Virus record (IMG/VR): IMGVR_UViG_3300035670_000085
Coordinates: 1-64,000 of that record
Source of the DNA: a virus
DNA length: 64,000 bases
Direction: 5' to 3' (one strand)
The position numbers and the translations under genes were made by a program. Below are positions 18,516-26,257 of this stretch, in pieces. Under the pieces are notes generated by a model, which worked only from the letters and a program-made list of their open reading frames with translations, made no database searches and was not told where the DNA came from. Positions within the stretch are counted from its first letter, which is position 1. Every line of letters starts with the position of its first letter.

Positions 18516-18713
18516 ATGTTAGAGTTATTTGGCAATTCTATATTTTTTGTAATTAGCGTAATAGGAACTTTATTTCTACTGTCTTTAATTCTATGGTTAT
18601 TGCGAAAAATATTACATTGGATTGTAATACCTACTGGAATAGTTTTAGGAGGTTTATATTTACTTGCAGTATTAATAATTATACTAATAAGTAAATTTAA
18701 AATTTGGTTGTAG
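18516..18713 (+). CDS. Small two-pass membrane protein
   Basis: 65 aa with two hydrophobic helices (about 8-27 and 37-60) separated by LRKILHW. ACGAGG lies upstream. It is the last gene of the rightward replication group and directly precedes the secreted astacin. Small membrane proteins here could help lysis, but no holin family is recognisable. Confidence 0.55.
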   Translation: MLELFGNSIFFVISVIGTLFLLSLILWLLRKILHWIVIPTGIVLGGLYLLAVLIIILISKFKIWL

Positions 18714-18716
18714 ATT

Positions 18717-19379
18717 ATGAAAAGACATAGTATTTTTGTTATTGTTATATTATTTTTACTCAATTTTTATTTTAATTGCGGGGTAATAACTCATAAAGTA
18801 AAACCTTGGCCAGATGGAAAAATTCCATATACTTTTTCTAATAATTTTTCAATAGCTGATAGAATGTTTATAGAGAATTGTATGGATGCATGGGAAAGAG
18901 ATACAAATATTGATTTTTACTATTATTATGGAAGAGATGAAGATTTTTATGTTTTGAGAATATTAAGAGATGACGATAAAGAGGAACCTTCGAGCGCAGC
19001 AACTGTTGGTTATTGTTTTGAACCTATAATTATTTTTGGTGTTTTAGATAGAGCTGTTATTTTACATGAATTAGGACATGTTATTGGTTTATCTCATGAG
19101 CATCAGCGTCCGGATCGAGATAAATATATAAAAGTTTTATATAAAAATATAGATATTGATGTATATTTTTGTTTTAAAAAACGCTCAAAAGAAGAATTTT
19201 TATATGATTATACAAAATTTCCTTATGATTACAATTCTATAATGCATTATTATGAATACTCTTTTTCTAATAACAATAAAAAAGTTATAATCAGTCCTAT
19301 TCCAACCGGAAATACTACCATATCTAAAATAGATATATTAAAAGTTAATGAAATATATAAAAAACCTAAAAATAAATAA
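18717..19379 (+). CDS. Astacin-type zinc metalloprotease, probable lipoprotein
   Basis: 220 aa. Residues 1-20 are a signal peptide ending FYFNC, a relaxed lipobox. The mature part starts with PWPDGKIPYTF, typical of astacins. The zinc site is ILHELGHVIGLSHEHQRPD (HExxHxxGxxHExxR) and the Met-turn is YNSIMHYYE with the zinc-proximal Tyr. All catalytic residues are present, so it should be an active M12A endopeptidase anchored in the host envelope or released. It is homologous to the minus-strand gene at 22721. Possible roles are receptor processing, superinfection exclusion or lysis; none is shown by the sequence. Confidence 0.85.
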   Translation: MKRHSIFVIVILFLLNFYFNCGVITHKVKPWPDGKIPYTFSNNFSIADRMFIENCMDAWERDTNIDFYYYYGRDEDFYVLRILRDDDKEEPSSAATVGYCFEPIIIFGVLDRAVILHELGHVIGLSHEHQRPDRDKYIKVLYKNIDIDVYFCFKKRSKEEFLYDYTKFPYDYNSIMHYYEYSFSNNNKKVIISPIPTGNTTISKIDILKVNEIYKKPKNK

Positions 19380-19384
19380 AATTA

Positions 19385-19398
19385 TACTAATAAATATA
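19385..19398 (+). promoter_or_regulatory. Late-type promoter motif
   Basis: TACTAATAAATATA, an exact copy of the recurrent motif, 28 bases before the gene at 19427. It resembles the T4 late element TATAAATA and has no matching -35 box. Confidence 0.65.
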
Positions 19399-19426
19399 GT
19401 CTAAATAAAATAATAGGTGTTTCAAA

Positions 19427-19831
19427 ATGGATTTTCAAAAGCTTTCTAAAAAATATAATATCGGTATTGAAATTATAAAAAAAGAATTATTTCCTATAGC
19501 ACAAGAAGAAGCAGAGGCAATGGGTAAAGGAAATGATACTTCTTATATTTTTCAAATTTTAGAAGAGCTTTGTGAGGGATATCTTGTTGAAAATTCATAT
19601 GGGTCTAAATATAAAAGCCTATTTGATACAGAAAGTAGATATAAGCCAATCTTTGGTGACTCAATACAATATAAATCTGTTATGGATGATGGAGAATTAG
19701 AAGAAGAAATCGAAGGAGTTATGTCTACGGATGGTGTTCAATCTACTGATTTTGATACAAATATGTTGCCAGAATATCCGGTTGGAATGACGGTCGATCA
19801 GGTTAATAAGAAAAAGAAAGAATATAATTAA
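19427..19831 (+). CDS. Late protein with three tandem capsid-tag-like motifs
   Basis: 134 aa, function unknown. The N-terminal 55 residues are helical and acidic (FPIAQEEAEAMGKG). Around residues 59-92 come three successive segments, KYKSLFDTE, RYKPIFGD and QYKSVMDD, each matching the core R/K-Y-K-x-(L/I/V)-F/M of the N-terminal tag on the 39-51 kb proteins. The C-terminus is acidic then basic (VNKKKKEYN). It has its own late promoter and precedes Hsp20. It may mimic or be processed like the tagged proteins, or act in head assembly; this is inference. Confidence 0.65.
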   Translation: MDFQKLSKKYNIGIEIIKKELFPIAQEEAEAMGKGNDTSYIFQILEELCEGYLVENSYGSKYKSLFDTESRYKPIFGDSIQYKSVMDDGELEEEIEGVMSTDGVQSTDFDTNMLPEYPVGMTVDQVNKKKKEYN

Positions 19832-19853
19832 ATAAATACTATTAATTAAGCAA

Positions 19854-19874
19854 CTACACCCATTTATGGGGTAG
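19854..19874 (+). other. Leader hairpin upstream of Hsp20 gene
   Basis: CTACACCC and GGGGTAG pair (7 bp with one bulged A) around the loop ATTTAT, about 50 bases before the Hsp20 start. No T-run follows, so it is more likely an mRNA 5' stabilising structure than a terminator. An AT-rich AATTAAATAAATACT at about 19826-19840 could be a variant late promoter. Confidence 0.5.
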
Positions 19875-19921
19875 AATATAAAGTAAAAGTGTACTCTATA
19901 AAGAGGCACGAAAAGGTAAAT

Positions 19922-20497
19922 ATGTCAAAGTACAATGATTCTATGATCTCTCTTCTTGATGCTGTTGATAAGATATTTGATACAGCAGCCAATAGTGTGT
20001 CTTCAAACACTTATTATATTTCCACAGGTGAAATAGAAACAACACCAAATTCTATTACAACAACAGGAAATACTTTTACTGATACGTATTATTACCAAAA
20101 TCACTACTATCCATATTATTGGATTTGGCCATCAGTTCAAATAGATATTCCAAAAATTGATGTTCCGCATTATCCAGTAGCCAATGGTTTTATTAGAGAA
20201 GATGGAAGTATTTATTTTCGTTTTGCAGTTACTGGTTACGATAAATCAGAATTGTCAATTAAAGCAGAAGATAACACTCTTGTTATAGAAGGAAAACTGA
20301 AAGAAAAAGAAGATACTTCCAAATGGAAAGAATTGTTTCATAATTTGGCAATAAAAGATTTTATTTGGAAACGTAGAATTTCTAATAAGTATGATCTAGA
20401 AAAATTGGACGCAAAAGTTGAAAAAGGAATATTAGAAATTACAATTCCTTTGAAAGAAGCTTGCAAACCGATTAAAAAAGAGTTTGAAATAAAATAA
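19922..20497 (+). CDS. Small heat-shock protein (Hsp20 / alpha-crystallin)
   Basis: 191 aa from ATG 19922 (AAAGG upstream); an in-frame GTG at 19889 has no good ribosome site. Residues 1-95 are Ser/Thr/Tyr-rich and disordered-looking, including a Tyr/Pro patch. Residues about 100-190 are an alpha-crystallin domain: IYFRFAVTGYDKSELSIKAE, LVIEGKLKEKED and VEKGILEITIPL, ending with a K-x-F-E-I tail. T4-like phages of several lineages carry Hsp20 chaperones near structural genes, probably to help virion assembly. It ends at a terminator. Confidence 0.85.
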   Translation: MSKYNDSMISLLDAVDKIFDTAANSVSSNTYYISTGEIETTPNSITTTGNTFTDTYYYQNHYYPYYWIWPSVQIDIPKIDVPHYPVANGFIREDGSIYFRFAVTGYDKSELSIKAEDNTLVIEGKLKEKEDTSKWKELFHNLAIKDFIWKRRISNKYDLEKLDAKVEKGILEITIPLKEACKPIKKEFEIK

Positions 20498-20561
20498 TAT
20501 GTCCATCGATGTAATTTATAAAAAATTACATTTCTTATATAGCCAGTGCTTATAAGATTTT

Positions 20562-20592
20562 ATAGGGGGGGCTTGAACTCCCCTATTTTTTC
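20562..20592 (+). terminator. Rho-independent terminator after Hsp20
   Basis: A GC-rich stem (ATAGGGG with CCCCTAT, extended by a G-T pair) with a 7-base loop, followed by six T. It separates the Hsp20 unit from the glycosyltransferase-like gene. Confidence 0.8.
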
Positions 20593-20623
20593 TAAAAATT
20601 TTATATTTTGAGTAGATTTATAA

Positions 20624-21610
20624 ATGATAAAAATAAAAATATGTACTCAATATCCTAAAGGTGCGTGTTCCTATTATCGAACAATGGGAACCTTTAGTAA
20701 ATTATCAAAAATAAGTCAAGAACCAATACTTATAGAGCAACTATTAGATTTTGATTGGCATTCATTATCAGATGCAGACATTGTTGTTTTTGAAAGACCG
20801 ATAAATGAAAATTTTTTAAAAGCTATGGAGTTTACAAAAAATTTTGGAATAAAAGTTTGGGCAGATATAGATGATGATTTCTTTTCAGTTCCAAAATATA
20901 ATCCAGCTCATAAAGTTTTTAGTAAAAAAGAAACTACAGAACATATCGAAAAATGTTTGTCCTTAACAGATGTTTTAACCGTGACAACCCCAGCACTAAA
21001 AGAAAAATATAAAAAATTCTGCAATCGCATTGAAATTGTTGAAAATGCATTTAATGATTATAATTTTACTTTATTAGAACATCCATCTAAAAACAATATT
21101 ATAAATTGGAGAGGATCTAAAACACATAGAAATGATATTCTTTCTTGTTTAATTCCTATGATGAAAGTATCTGAAGAAAATAAAGAAACTCTTTTTCATT
21201 TTATTGGGAATGATTTGTGGTATATAGAAAATGCTATAAAAAATATAGGAAGATGTGAAGAAAAACTCACAGTTGAATATTTCAATTTTATTAAACAATT
21301 GAATCCCAAAATACAAATTTGTCCTTTAGAATTCAATGAGTTTAATATTTCTAAATCGAATATATCGTGGATTGAGGGTATTTATTCTGGTGCTGTTTGT
21401 GTTGGACCAGATATGCCAGAATGGAGACTACCGGGAATTGAAACGTATAAAACACCAGATGAGTTTTATGAAAAAGTAACAATGCTTCTCAATGATAACG
21501 AAAAAAGAATTAAAAATTTTTATGAATCTTTAAATTATATAAAAGAAAATTTACTATTGAGTATAGTTAATAAAAAGAGATTAGAAATAATTAATAGTTT
21601 ATGTAAGTAG
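20624..21610 (+). CDS. Glycosyltransferase-like protein (GT-B pattern)
   Basis: 328 aa. The N-terminal half has QYPKGACSYYRTMG, DADIVVFERP and KVWADIDDDFFSVP. The C-terminal half has NIINWRGSKTHRND, FHFIGNDLWY, SNISWIEGIYSGAVCVGPD and a terminal helix, the order expected of the acceptor and nucleotide-sugar domains of GT4-like enzymes (E-G-x-x-x-G-A near the sugar site). A diverged paralogue starts at 345 on the minus strand. Large T4-like phages use such enzymes on DNA or surface glycans. Its position among late genes favours a virion or envelope target, which is inference. Confidence 0.65.
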   Translation: MIKIKICTQYPKGACSYYRTMGTFSKLSKISQEPILIEQLLDFDWHSLSDADIVVFERPINENFLKAMEFTKNFGIKVWADIDDDFFSVPKYNPAHKVFSKKETTEHIEKCLSLTDVLTVTTPALKEKYKKFCNRIEIVENAFNDYNFTLLEHPSKNNIINWRGSKTHRNDILSCLIPMMKVSEENKETLFHFIGNDLWYIENAIKNIGRCEEKLTVEYFNFIKQLNPKIQICPLEFNEFNISKSNISWIEGIYSGAVCVGPDMPEWRLPGIETYKTPDEFYEKVTMLLNDNEKRIKNFYESLNYIKENLLLSIVNKKRLEIINSLCK

Positions 21611-21638
21611 ATCAAGTATCATTGGTATTGTAAGTAAG

Positions 21639-21672
21639 AAAAGCCGTAATTAAAAACTACGGCTTTTTGTTT
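21639..21672. terminator. Bidirectional terminator between convergent genes
   Basis: AAAAGCCGTA pairs with TACGGCTTTT around a 9-base loop; T-runs lie on the right and A-runs on the left. It separates the rightward glycosyltransferase-like gene from the leftward gene ending at 21697. Confidence 0.85.
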
Positions 21673-21696
21673 GTTTTTGTAAATAATGTTTAATTG

Positions 21697-21945
21697 TTAA
21701 TCTATTCCAATTATATTTCCATCAGAGTCTAAATGGAAAACATGAAATTCAATAACATATCCTCCAAAACTATTATTAACTCGATATTTATGCTGGACAT
21801 GGTACTGTCCTTTTGGTGTTGTGTCTTTAACTACTGGACCCCATGCAATAGACTGATAACTGTCATGATCCTTCAAATTATATTTTAAATATTGTTCTAC
21901 TTGTCTGACACTTCCATTTAAAGACAGAGTAATACTCATACACAT
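21697..21945 (-). CDS. Small hypothetical protein
   Basis: 82 aa, apparently beta-rich (YHVQHKYRVNNSFGGYVIEF), no signal peptide. AAGGAG precedes the ATG. Last gene of a leftward group of five that interrupts the rightward late genes. Not recognised. Confidence 0.6.
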   Translation of the reverse strand: MCMSITLSLNGSVRQVEQYLKYNLKDHDSYQSIAWGPVVKDTTPKGQYHVQHKYRVNNSFGGYVIEFHVFHLDSDGNIIGID

Positions 21946-21961
21946 TCTCCTTTTTTAAATT

Positions 21962-22387
21962 TTAAATTTCTTGAGCACGTTTATAAGCATGCTCCCAGTA
22001 TTTACTATTTTTATATATTTCATGAAAATGTTCATCCATCTCATTTTGTATTTTATATTGCAGTTCTTTTTCCCAAAAAGTCAAATCTGCTTGATGCCAG
22101 TAGCAAACTGAAACACTATCAAAATTTAACATTACATCAAGATCTTCAACTGGTGAAAAATAACAATAACCTTTTCCCTGATAAAATTTAAATCCATACT
22201 CTTTAGCCATTCGTTTAATGTCATGTATTGAATAATTTTTCATTTTTTTTTCTCGTTTTACTTTTAATTTATCCACACTTTCCCAATCTGGGTGCTTTTT
22301 TAAAAATTCTATGATTGCATCTTCTTTGGAAGTAGCAACTACCCGGTCGATAATTCCACTTGGATATTGCATAATTTTATAAATCAT
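21962..22387 (-). CDS. Hypothetical protein
   Basis: 141 aa. The N-terminal 40 residues resemble a small modular domain (ATSKEDAIIEFLKKHPDW). The rest is helical and Tyr/Trp-rich (YCYFSP, CYWHQADLTFWEKE, YWEHAYKRA). AGAGAATC precedes the ATG. Not recognised. Confidence 0.6.
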   Translation of the reverse strand: MIYKIMQYPSGIIDRVVATSKEDAIIEFLKKHPDWESVDKLKVKREKKMKNYSIHDIKRMAKEYGFKFYQGKGYCYFSPVEDLDVMLNFDSVSVCYWHQADLTFWEKELQYKIQNEMDEHFHEIYKNSKYWEHAYKRAQEI

Positions 22388-22404
22388 TTTGATTCTCTCT
22401 TTTT

Positions 22405-22623
22405 TTATATCTCTTTTTTATTATAAGCTATACCATTAGATCTTGAAGCAGAAGCAGAAATTAAACCTTTTGTCCCGCCTTGATGATTTACAACAACTCT
22501 TTCTCCATCTTTTTCTAAAATAGCATATTTATAAGTATTAGAGTTTATTCTGTTTTCCCCGTAGTTAATTAAAACCCATCCTTGATTTTTTAATTCTGCT
22601 ACTTTGTTATCTAATCTGCTCAT
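22405..22623 (-). CDS. Small hypothetical protein
   Basis: 72 aa with a Gly/Ser-rich C-terminal half (HQGGTKGLISASASRSNG). First gene of the three-gene leftward group, downstream of an AT-rich promoter candidate at 22655-22692 and a GGAG. Not recognised. Confidence 0.6.
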   Translation of the reverse strand: MSRLDNKVAELKNQGWVLINYGENRINSNTYKYAILEKDGERVVVNHQGGTKGLISASASRSNGIAYNKKEI

Positions 22624-22654
22624 TTTGTTTCTCCTTAGTCCTTAATCTCATCTT

Positions 22655-22692
22655 ACATTTATAATATACACATTACTTTTGGAAAAGTAAAA
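22655..22692 (-). promoter_or_regulatory. Early-type promoter candidate
   Basis: On the minus strand TTTACTTTTCC is followed about 17 bases later by TATATTATAAATG. It shares the TTTAC and TATATTATA elements with the candidates at 23545, 59071 and 61208. Confidence 0.45.
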
Positions 22693-22720
22693 TAATTTTT
22701 TAAAAAATTTTAATTTTTTT

Positions 22721-23335
22721 TCAATCTTCATATACATCAGCAGTATATATATCACGAACTTTTTTATAATCTTCTTGAGTAATTTCAAAATTCCAGATAG
22801 GAACAGGAGATTCAATAGTTTCTTCTCCATTTTTACTTGCAGCAAAACTTCCATAATGCATAATACTATTATAATCATAAGGATATTTAGTATAATCATA
22901 CGACCAATATTCTTTAGGAAAAATATCAAATTGATCTTTCCAACTAGATTTAATATTTTCATAATGAATAGTAATATAATTATCCCTATCTGGACGTTGA
23001 TGTTCATGAGGAAGTCCAATAGTATGACCAAGTTCATGTTGAACTATATATAAAATTATATTCGACAATTTAATATACGGGTATTCCATGAAACCTACAG
23101 TTGAACAATTTTCATTTGACCTTTGAATAATAACCACATTGACATTACATTCTGTTTTTATAAATTTAATATCTGTACTTTTTTCCCAACTTTCCATAGC
23201 ATATTCAATGATATATTGTTCAGAAGAAGTGAATGAACTACCATAACAATAAGGAATTTCTCCTGCAGGCCACACATCTATTTGTGGAGCACATTTAACA
23301 AAGATAAATAATAATAGAAACAAATATTTTTTCAT
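22721..23335 (-). CDS. Astacin-type zinc metalloprotease, probable lipoprotein
   Basis: 204 aa. Signal peptide of about 15 residues ending FVKC, a relaxed lipobox, then VWPAGEIPYCYG. The zinc site is VQHELGHTIGLPHEHQRPD and the Met-turn YNSIMHYGS. All expected M12A residues are present. It shares the architecture and many residues with the protein at 18717, although one is in a rightward and the other in a leftward unit. The upstream promoter is early-type while the 18717 copy is at the end of the replication operon, so the two could act at different stages. Confidence 0.85.
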   Translation of the reverse strand: MKKYLFLLLFIFVKCAPQIDVWPAGEIPYCYGSSFTSSEQYIIEYAMESWEKSTDIKFIKTECNVNVVIIQRSNENCSTVGFMEYPYIKLSNIILYIVQHELGHTIGLPHEHQRPDRDNYITIHYENIKSSWKDQFDIFPKEYWSYDYTKYPYDYNSIMHYGSFAASKNGEETIESPVPIWNFEITQEDYKKVRDIYTADVYED

Positions 23336-23529
23336 TAATAAATCTCCAATCTAATGTTATTAGTATTTGATGGAACAAAAAGGATAGCTTTACGAATAGA
23401 ACCATAAGAAATATATGACAAATCGGGAGTAAAAATTTGCTTATTTGGCATAACAATTCCTACAGATTCCTTATCTCTGATAGCATCAGTAATTTCAATA
23501 CCAGAATTATTGTGTTTATACAATCTCAT
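23335..23529 (-). CDS. Small hypothetical protein
   Basis: 64 aa from ATG 23529 (AAGGAG 10 bases upstream); an upstream in-frame ATG at 23568 falls within the promoter-like region. Begins MRLYKHNNSGIEITDA, beta-rich. It overlaps the astacin start by one base and so is coupled to it. Not recognised. Confidence 0.6.
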   Translation of the reverse strand: MRLYKHNNSGIEITDAIRDKESVGIVMPNKQIFTPDLSYISYGSIRKAILFVPSNTNNIRLEIY

Positions 23530-23544
23530 TTTGATTCTCCTTAT

Positions 23545-23583
23545 ATATACAATATAATATAATACCATGGAAAAGTAAACAAT
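23545..23583 (-). promoter_or_regulatory. Early-type promoter candidate
   Basis: Minus strand: TTGTTTAC, a 17-18 base spacer, then TATTATATTATATTG and GTATATATAAGG leading into the SD of the 23529 gene. The same TTGTTTAC with TATATTATATTGTATATA recurs at 61208. Confidence 0.55.
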
Positions 23584-23627
23584 TTTTTTTAAAAAAGTGA
23601 ATTTTTTTTTATTTTTTTATAAATTTA

Positions 23628-23641
23628 TACTAATAAATATG
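23628..23641 (+). promoter_or_regulatory. Late-type promoter motif
   Basis: TACTAATAAATATG, one base off the recurrent motif, about 110 bases before the gene at 23751, giving that transcript a long structured leader. Confidence 0.6.
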
Positions 23642-23696
23642 AAGATATACCGATTCTTTTTAATATCCGGGGGGTGTTTCGCCGCTCGTATATCTT
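23642..23696 (+). other. Structured 5' leader of late transcript
   Basis: AAGATATAC pairs with GTATATCTT across a 37-base interior containing a run of six G. It begins right after the promoter motif, so it would form at the very 5' end of the message. A stabilising or regulatory role is inferred. The remaining 54 bases to the gene show only an AT-rich stretch and GAGG. Confidence 0.5.
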
Positions 23697-23750
23697 TAAA
23701 TTTTAGGTTTAATCTTCATAAAATAATTAAAATTTTATGAGGTATTTCAA

Positions 23751-24023
23751 ATGGCTATAACAGCAACTCCTATTAAATCAGTTCCGGTTATGTACAAAGT
23801 TACTGTACCTTCTGGAACAACTGGTACAGAGGTCATCACAATAAAAAGCAGCCCACTTCCAACTTCTAATTTCTATTATACTTGTCAAGTAAAAGATTCT
23901 ACTGGTGCTGAAAAAGCATCTATTACTTCTGTATATGACAAAGCAACTGGAGAAATGACAGTAAGTTCTACATTAGCTTATCTTGATGTAGTAACTATTG
24001 CAGGGTCATGGACAACGAAATAA
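23751..24023 (+). CDS. Small beta-rich late protein, tandem paralogue 1
   Basis: 90 aa, beginning MAITATPIKSVPVMYKV. Thr, Val and Ser dominate, with alternating strands and a VVTIAGSW ending, as in small virion decoration or tail proteins. It shares start, PLPT, VYDKxTGxMT and VVTIxGxW with the next gene, so they are tandem duplicates. It has a late promoter and structured leader, which suggests high expression. Function not shown. Confidence 0.7.
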   Translation: MAITATPIKSVPVMYKVTVPSGTTGTEVITIKSSPLPTSNFYYTCQVKDSTGAEKASITSVYDKATGEMTVSSTLAYLDVVTIAGSWTTK

Positions 24024-24050
24024 TTAGAAAGTTAAAACGAGGAAAATAAA

Positions 24051-24317
24051 ATGGCTATAACAGCAACAGTTTTAAGAGGTTTTCCTGTAATGTATACCGG
24101 TACGGTGACGAGCATTACGGGAACAGAATTGGTGACTATAAAAAGTGCACCACTTCCAACGAATAGTTTCTATTTCATATATAAAGTAAAAACAGCAGCC
24201 GGAGCAAATAGAGCAGGTACATCTGCTGTATATGATAAAACAACTGGTGTGATGACTCTCACAGGCGTTACGGCAACGGATGTAGTAACTATAGAAGGTA
24301 TGTGGGTAACAGTTTAA
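24051..24317 (+). CDS. Small beta-rich late protein, tandem paralogue 2
   Basis: 88 aa, beginning MAITATVLRGFPVMYTG and ending VVTIEGMWVTV; clearly related to the preceding protein through its whole length (SAPLPTNSFYFIYKVK, VYDKTTGVMT). Separate ACGAGG ribosome site. Likely a virion component. A hairpin follows at 24331-24358. Confidence 0.7.
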   Translation: MAITATVLRGFPVMYTGTVTSITGTELVTIKSAPLPTNSFYFIYKVKTAAGANRAGTSAVYDKTTGVMTLTGVTATDVVTIEGMWVTV

Positions 24318-24330
24318 TTTTGTACTAATA

Positions 24331-24358
24331 TTTAGAGGAGTGAAACATCTCCTCTAAA
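24331..24358 (+). terminator. Intergenic hairpin, possible weak terminator or processing site
   Basis: TTTAGAGGAG pairs with CTCCTCTAAA (10 bp) around TGAAACAT. There is no clean T-run after it, so it may attenuate transcription or define an mRNA 3' end. TACTAATATTT just before it and TACTAATAATA at about 24367 resemble weak late promoters for the next gene. Confidence 0.5.
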
Positions 24359-24390
24359 ATTATTATTACTAATAATAAAAGGAAAATATT

Positions 24391-25419
24391 GTGAACCAAA
24401 CATACGGAAATCTATATTATCAAACTTTAACTGATTATCCTCCACAAGTTTTATCTATTCTGACAAGATTAAAATTATATCTTGCTGGAAAATTATTTTA
24501 TGAAAATACATTAGAGGATGCGCAAGCTAAATTTTTAGTTGGCGATATCATAAATGGTGCAAGCGACGCAGGAATTGATGCCGCGATACAATTTTTTCAA
24601 TTATCTAATGTTGTATTTCCGTTTGCAGTATACGGTTACGATATGACAGAACGATTAGATGAAAAAGTTACTCATTTGCAACGTTCAGGAAAATATTATG
24701 ATAGTACTTTAGGTAAATATGTTGATAGTAAACCTGTTAAAATGATTGTTCCTTATATTTTCTTTTTTAATAATCCAAAAGATTATTATAATGCTCAAAA
24801 AATAATCCATTCTTTTAGTGACAGTTTATCTAAATTAGACGTTCCAATTCTCATAGATGCAGTAACATATTCTTTTTCTATACAAGTTAAATTTACGATG
24901 GAAAGAGGAAGTTATAGTTCTGCTTTTCAAGAGCATTTACGAACAGGTGCAATTTTTGATATTGTTCTTAATGCTGAAGTTACTTATAATGATTTGACAA
25001 CTTCAAGTTTAAATATGTATCCAGTTGATGATATGATTTTATCATTATATAAAATGGACGAAGAAAATGATATTTATAATGTTTTAGAGGGACAAGTTAC
25101 TGCTCCAGACACACCAGCTTTAACAACAACTATTCCTGCTAATGGAGCAATAGGTGTAGCAAAAAATACTGACATTACAATAAATTTTACTGCCAGTATG
25201 GAACCATCGTCAGTAATTGATGCTCTTTCCCTAACACCTTATTTTTCTTATACTGCTGAATGGAATGATACCGGAACACAATTAATTATTACCCCAGTGA
25301 CAAATTTAGCAAGTCTTACTTTATACAATATAATAATTTTAAAAAGTTGTTTTGGTTTTTATAACAAAGAACACCCAGAAGAAGATTTAGTATTTACTTT
25401 TACAACAGGAAGTATTTAA
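24391..25419 (+). CDS. Tail or neck structural protein with C-terminal Ig-like (Big_5) domain
   Basis: 342 aa, GTG start with AGGAAAA upstream. Residues 1-225 have no motif I can name, but the segments VVFPFAVYGYDMTERLDE and FTMERGSYSSAFQEHLRTG look like a phage structural fold. Residues about 235-340 form an Ig-like domain of the Big_5 type: TIPANGAIGVAKNTDITINF, MEPSSVIDALSLTP and a final VFTFTTG. Such domains decorate virion surfaces and bind glycans or cell surfaces. It precedes a GIY-YIG homing gene. Confidence 0.6.
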   Translation: MNQTYGNLYYQTLTDYPPQVLSILTRLKLYLAGKLFYENTLEDAQAKFLVGDIINGASDAGIDAAIQFFQLSNVVFPFAVYGYDMTERLDEKVTHLQRSGKYYDSTLGKYVDSKPVKMIVPYIFFFNNPKDYYNAQKIIHSFSDSLSKLDVPILIDAVTYSFSIQVKFTMERGSYSSAFQEHLRTGAIFDIVLNAEVTYNDLTTSSLNMYPVDDMILSLYKMDEENDIYNVLEGQVTAPDTPALTTTIPANGAIGVAKNTDITINFTASMEPSSVIDALSLTPYFSYTAEWNDTGTQLIITPVTNLASLTLYNIIILKSCFGFYNKEHPEEDLVFTFTTGSI

Positions 25420-25421
25420 TA

Positions 25422-26255
25422 ATGTATGGTATTATATACAAAGCCACCAATAATAAAAATGGAAAAGTATATATTGGGCAAACTATCGATACACTAGTAA
25501 AAAGAAAAAACTCACATAAAAATCCAGATAAAAAAAGAAAAAAATCTTATTTTTATAATTCAATAAAAAAATATGGTTGGGAAAATTTTGAATGGGAAAT
25601 TTTAGAATATTGTGATTCAAAAGATGAATTAGACCAAACAGAAATTTTTTATATTTGGTTTTATTGTTCTTTAAATAAAAAATATGGGTATAATATAAGA
25701 GATGGTGGTGCTAGAGGAAAACAAGCAGAATCTTCAAAAAAGAAAAGTAGTAAAAGTCATAAGGGTTTACCAGTTTGGAACAAGGGTAAAAAATTAGAAA
25801 ATCATTGCTGGTGTAAAGGTAAAACAAAAGAAACTTGTGATATTTTATTTAAAGCAGGAATAAAAATATCTAAAATTAGAAAAGAAAAAAAATTAGGATG
25901 TGGGTCTAATAATGGAATGTATGGTAAACATCATACAAAAGAAACAAAATTAAAACTAAAAGAAAAAAAATTTAATAAATCTATAACAATTGAAAAAATT
26001 TTAGAATTACAACAACAAGGATTTACACAAATAGAAATAGCAATAGAATTATTTTGTAGTGAAAAAACAATTAGAAATCGATTAAAACAATATAAAAAAG
26101 AAGGGAATATAGAAAAAAATATTATTGATAATACTCAAATTTTAAAATTATTAGAAAGTGGATTAAATTATGCACAAATTGCAAAAGAACTTAGTTGTTC
26201 TCCTCCTACTATCAGAAATAGACTTAAAAAAATGAAAGAAAACGGTACAATATAA
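25422..26255 (+). CDS. GIY-YIG homing endonuclease
   Basis: 277 aa. The nuclease domain is at the N-terminus: MYGIIYKATNNKNGKVYIGQ, RKNSHK, WENFEWEILEY and a later Glu-containing IFYIWFY helix. The middle has NUMOD3-like DNA-binding repeats (HKGLPVWNKGKK, NNGMYGKHHTKETK). The C-terminus has two helix-turn-helix repeats (QQGFTQIEIAIELFCSEKTI and SGLNYAQIAKELSCSPPTI). It starts 2 bases after the tail gene and ends 2 bases before the ADP-ribosyltransferase-like gene, as expected of a free-standing element inserted between late genes. Confidence 0.85.
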   Translation: MYGIIYKATNNKNGKVYIGQTIDTLVKRKNSHKNPDKKRKKSYFYNSIKKYGWENFEWEILEYCDSKDELDQTEIFYIWFYCSLNKKYGYNIRDGGARGKQAESSKKKSSKSHKGLPVWNKGKKLENHCWCKGKTKETCDILFKAGIKISKIRKEKKLGCGSNNGMYGKHHTKETKLKLKEKKFNKSITIEKILELQQQGFTQIEIAIELFCSEKTIRNRLKQYKKEGNIEKNIIDNTQILKLLESGLNYAQIAKELSCSPPTIRNRLKKMKENGTI

Positions 26256-26257
26256 TT

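Noticed and set aside
22648-23053. Open frames in other phases over the minus-strand astacin (both strands)
   Set aside because: They lie inside a gene with complete catalytic motifs and have Ile/Phe-rich shadow composition.
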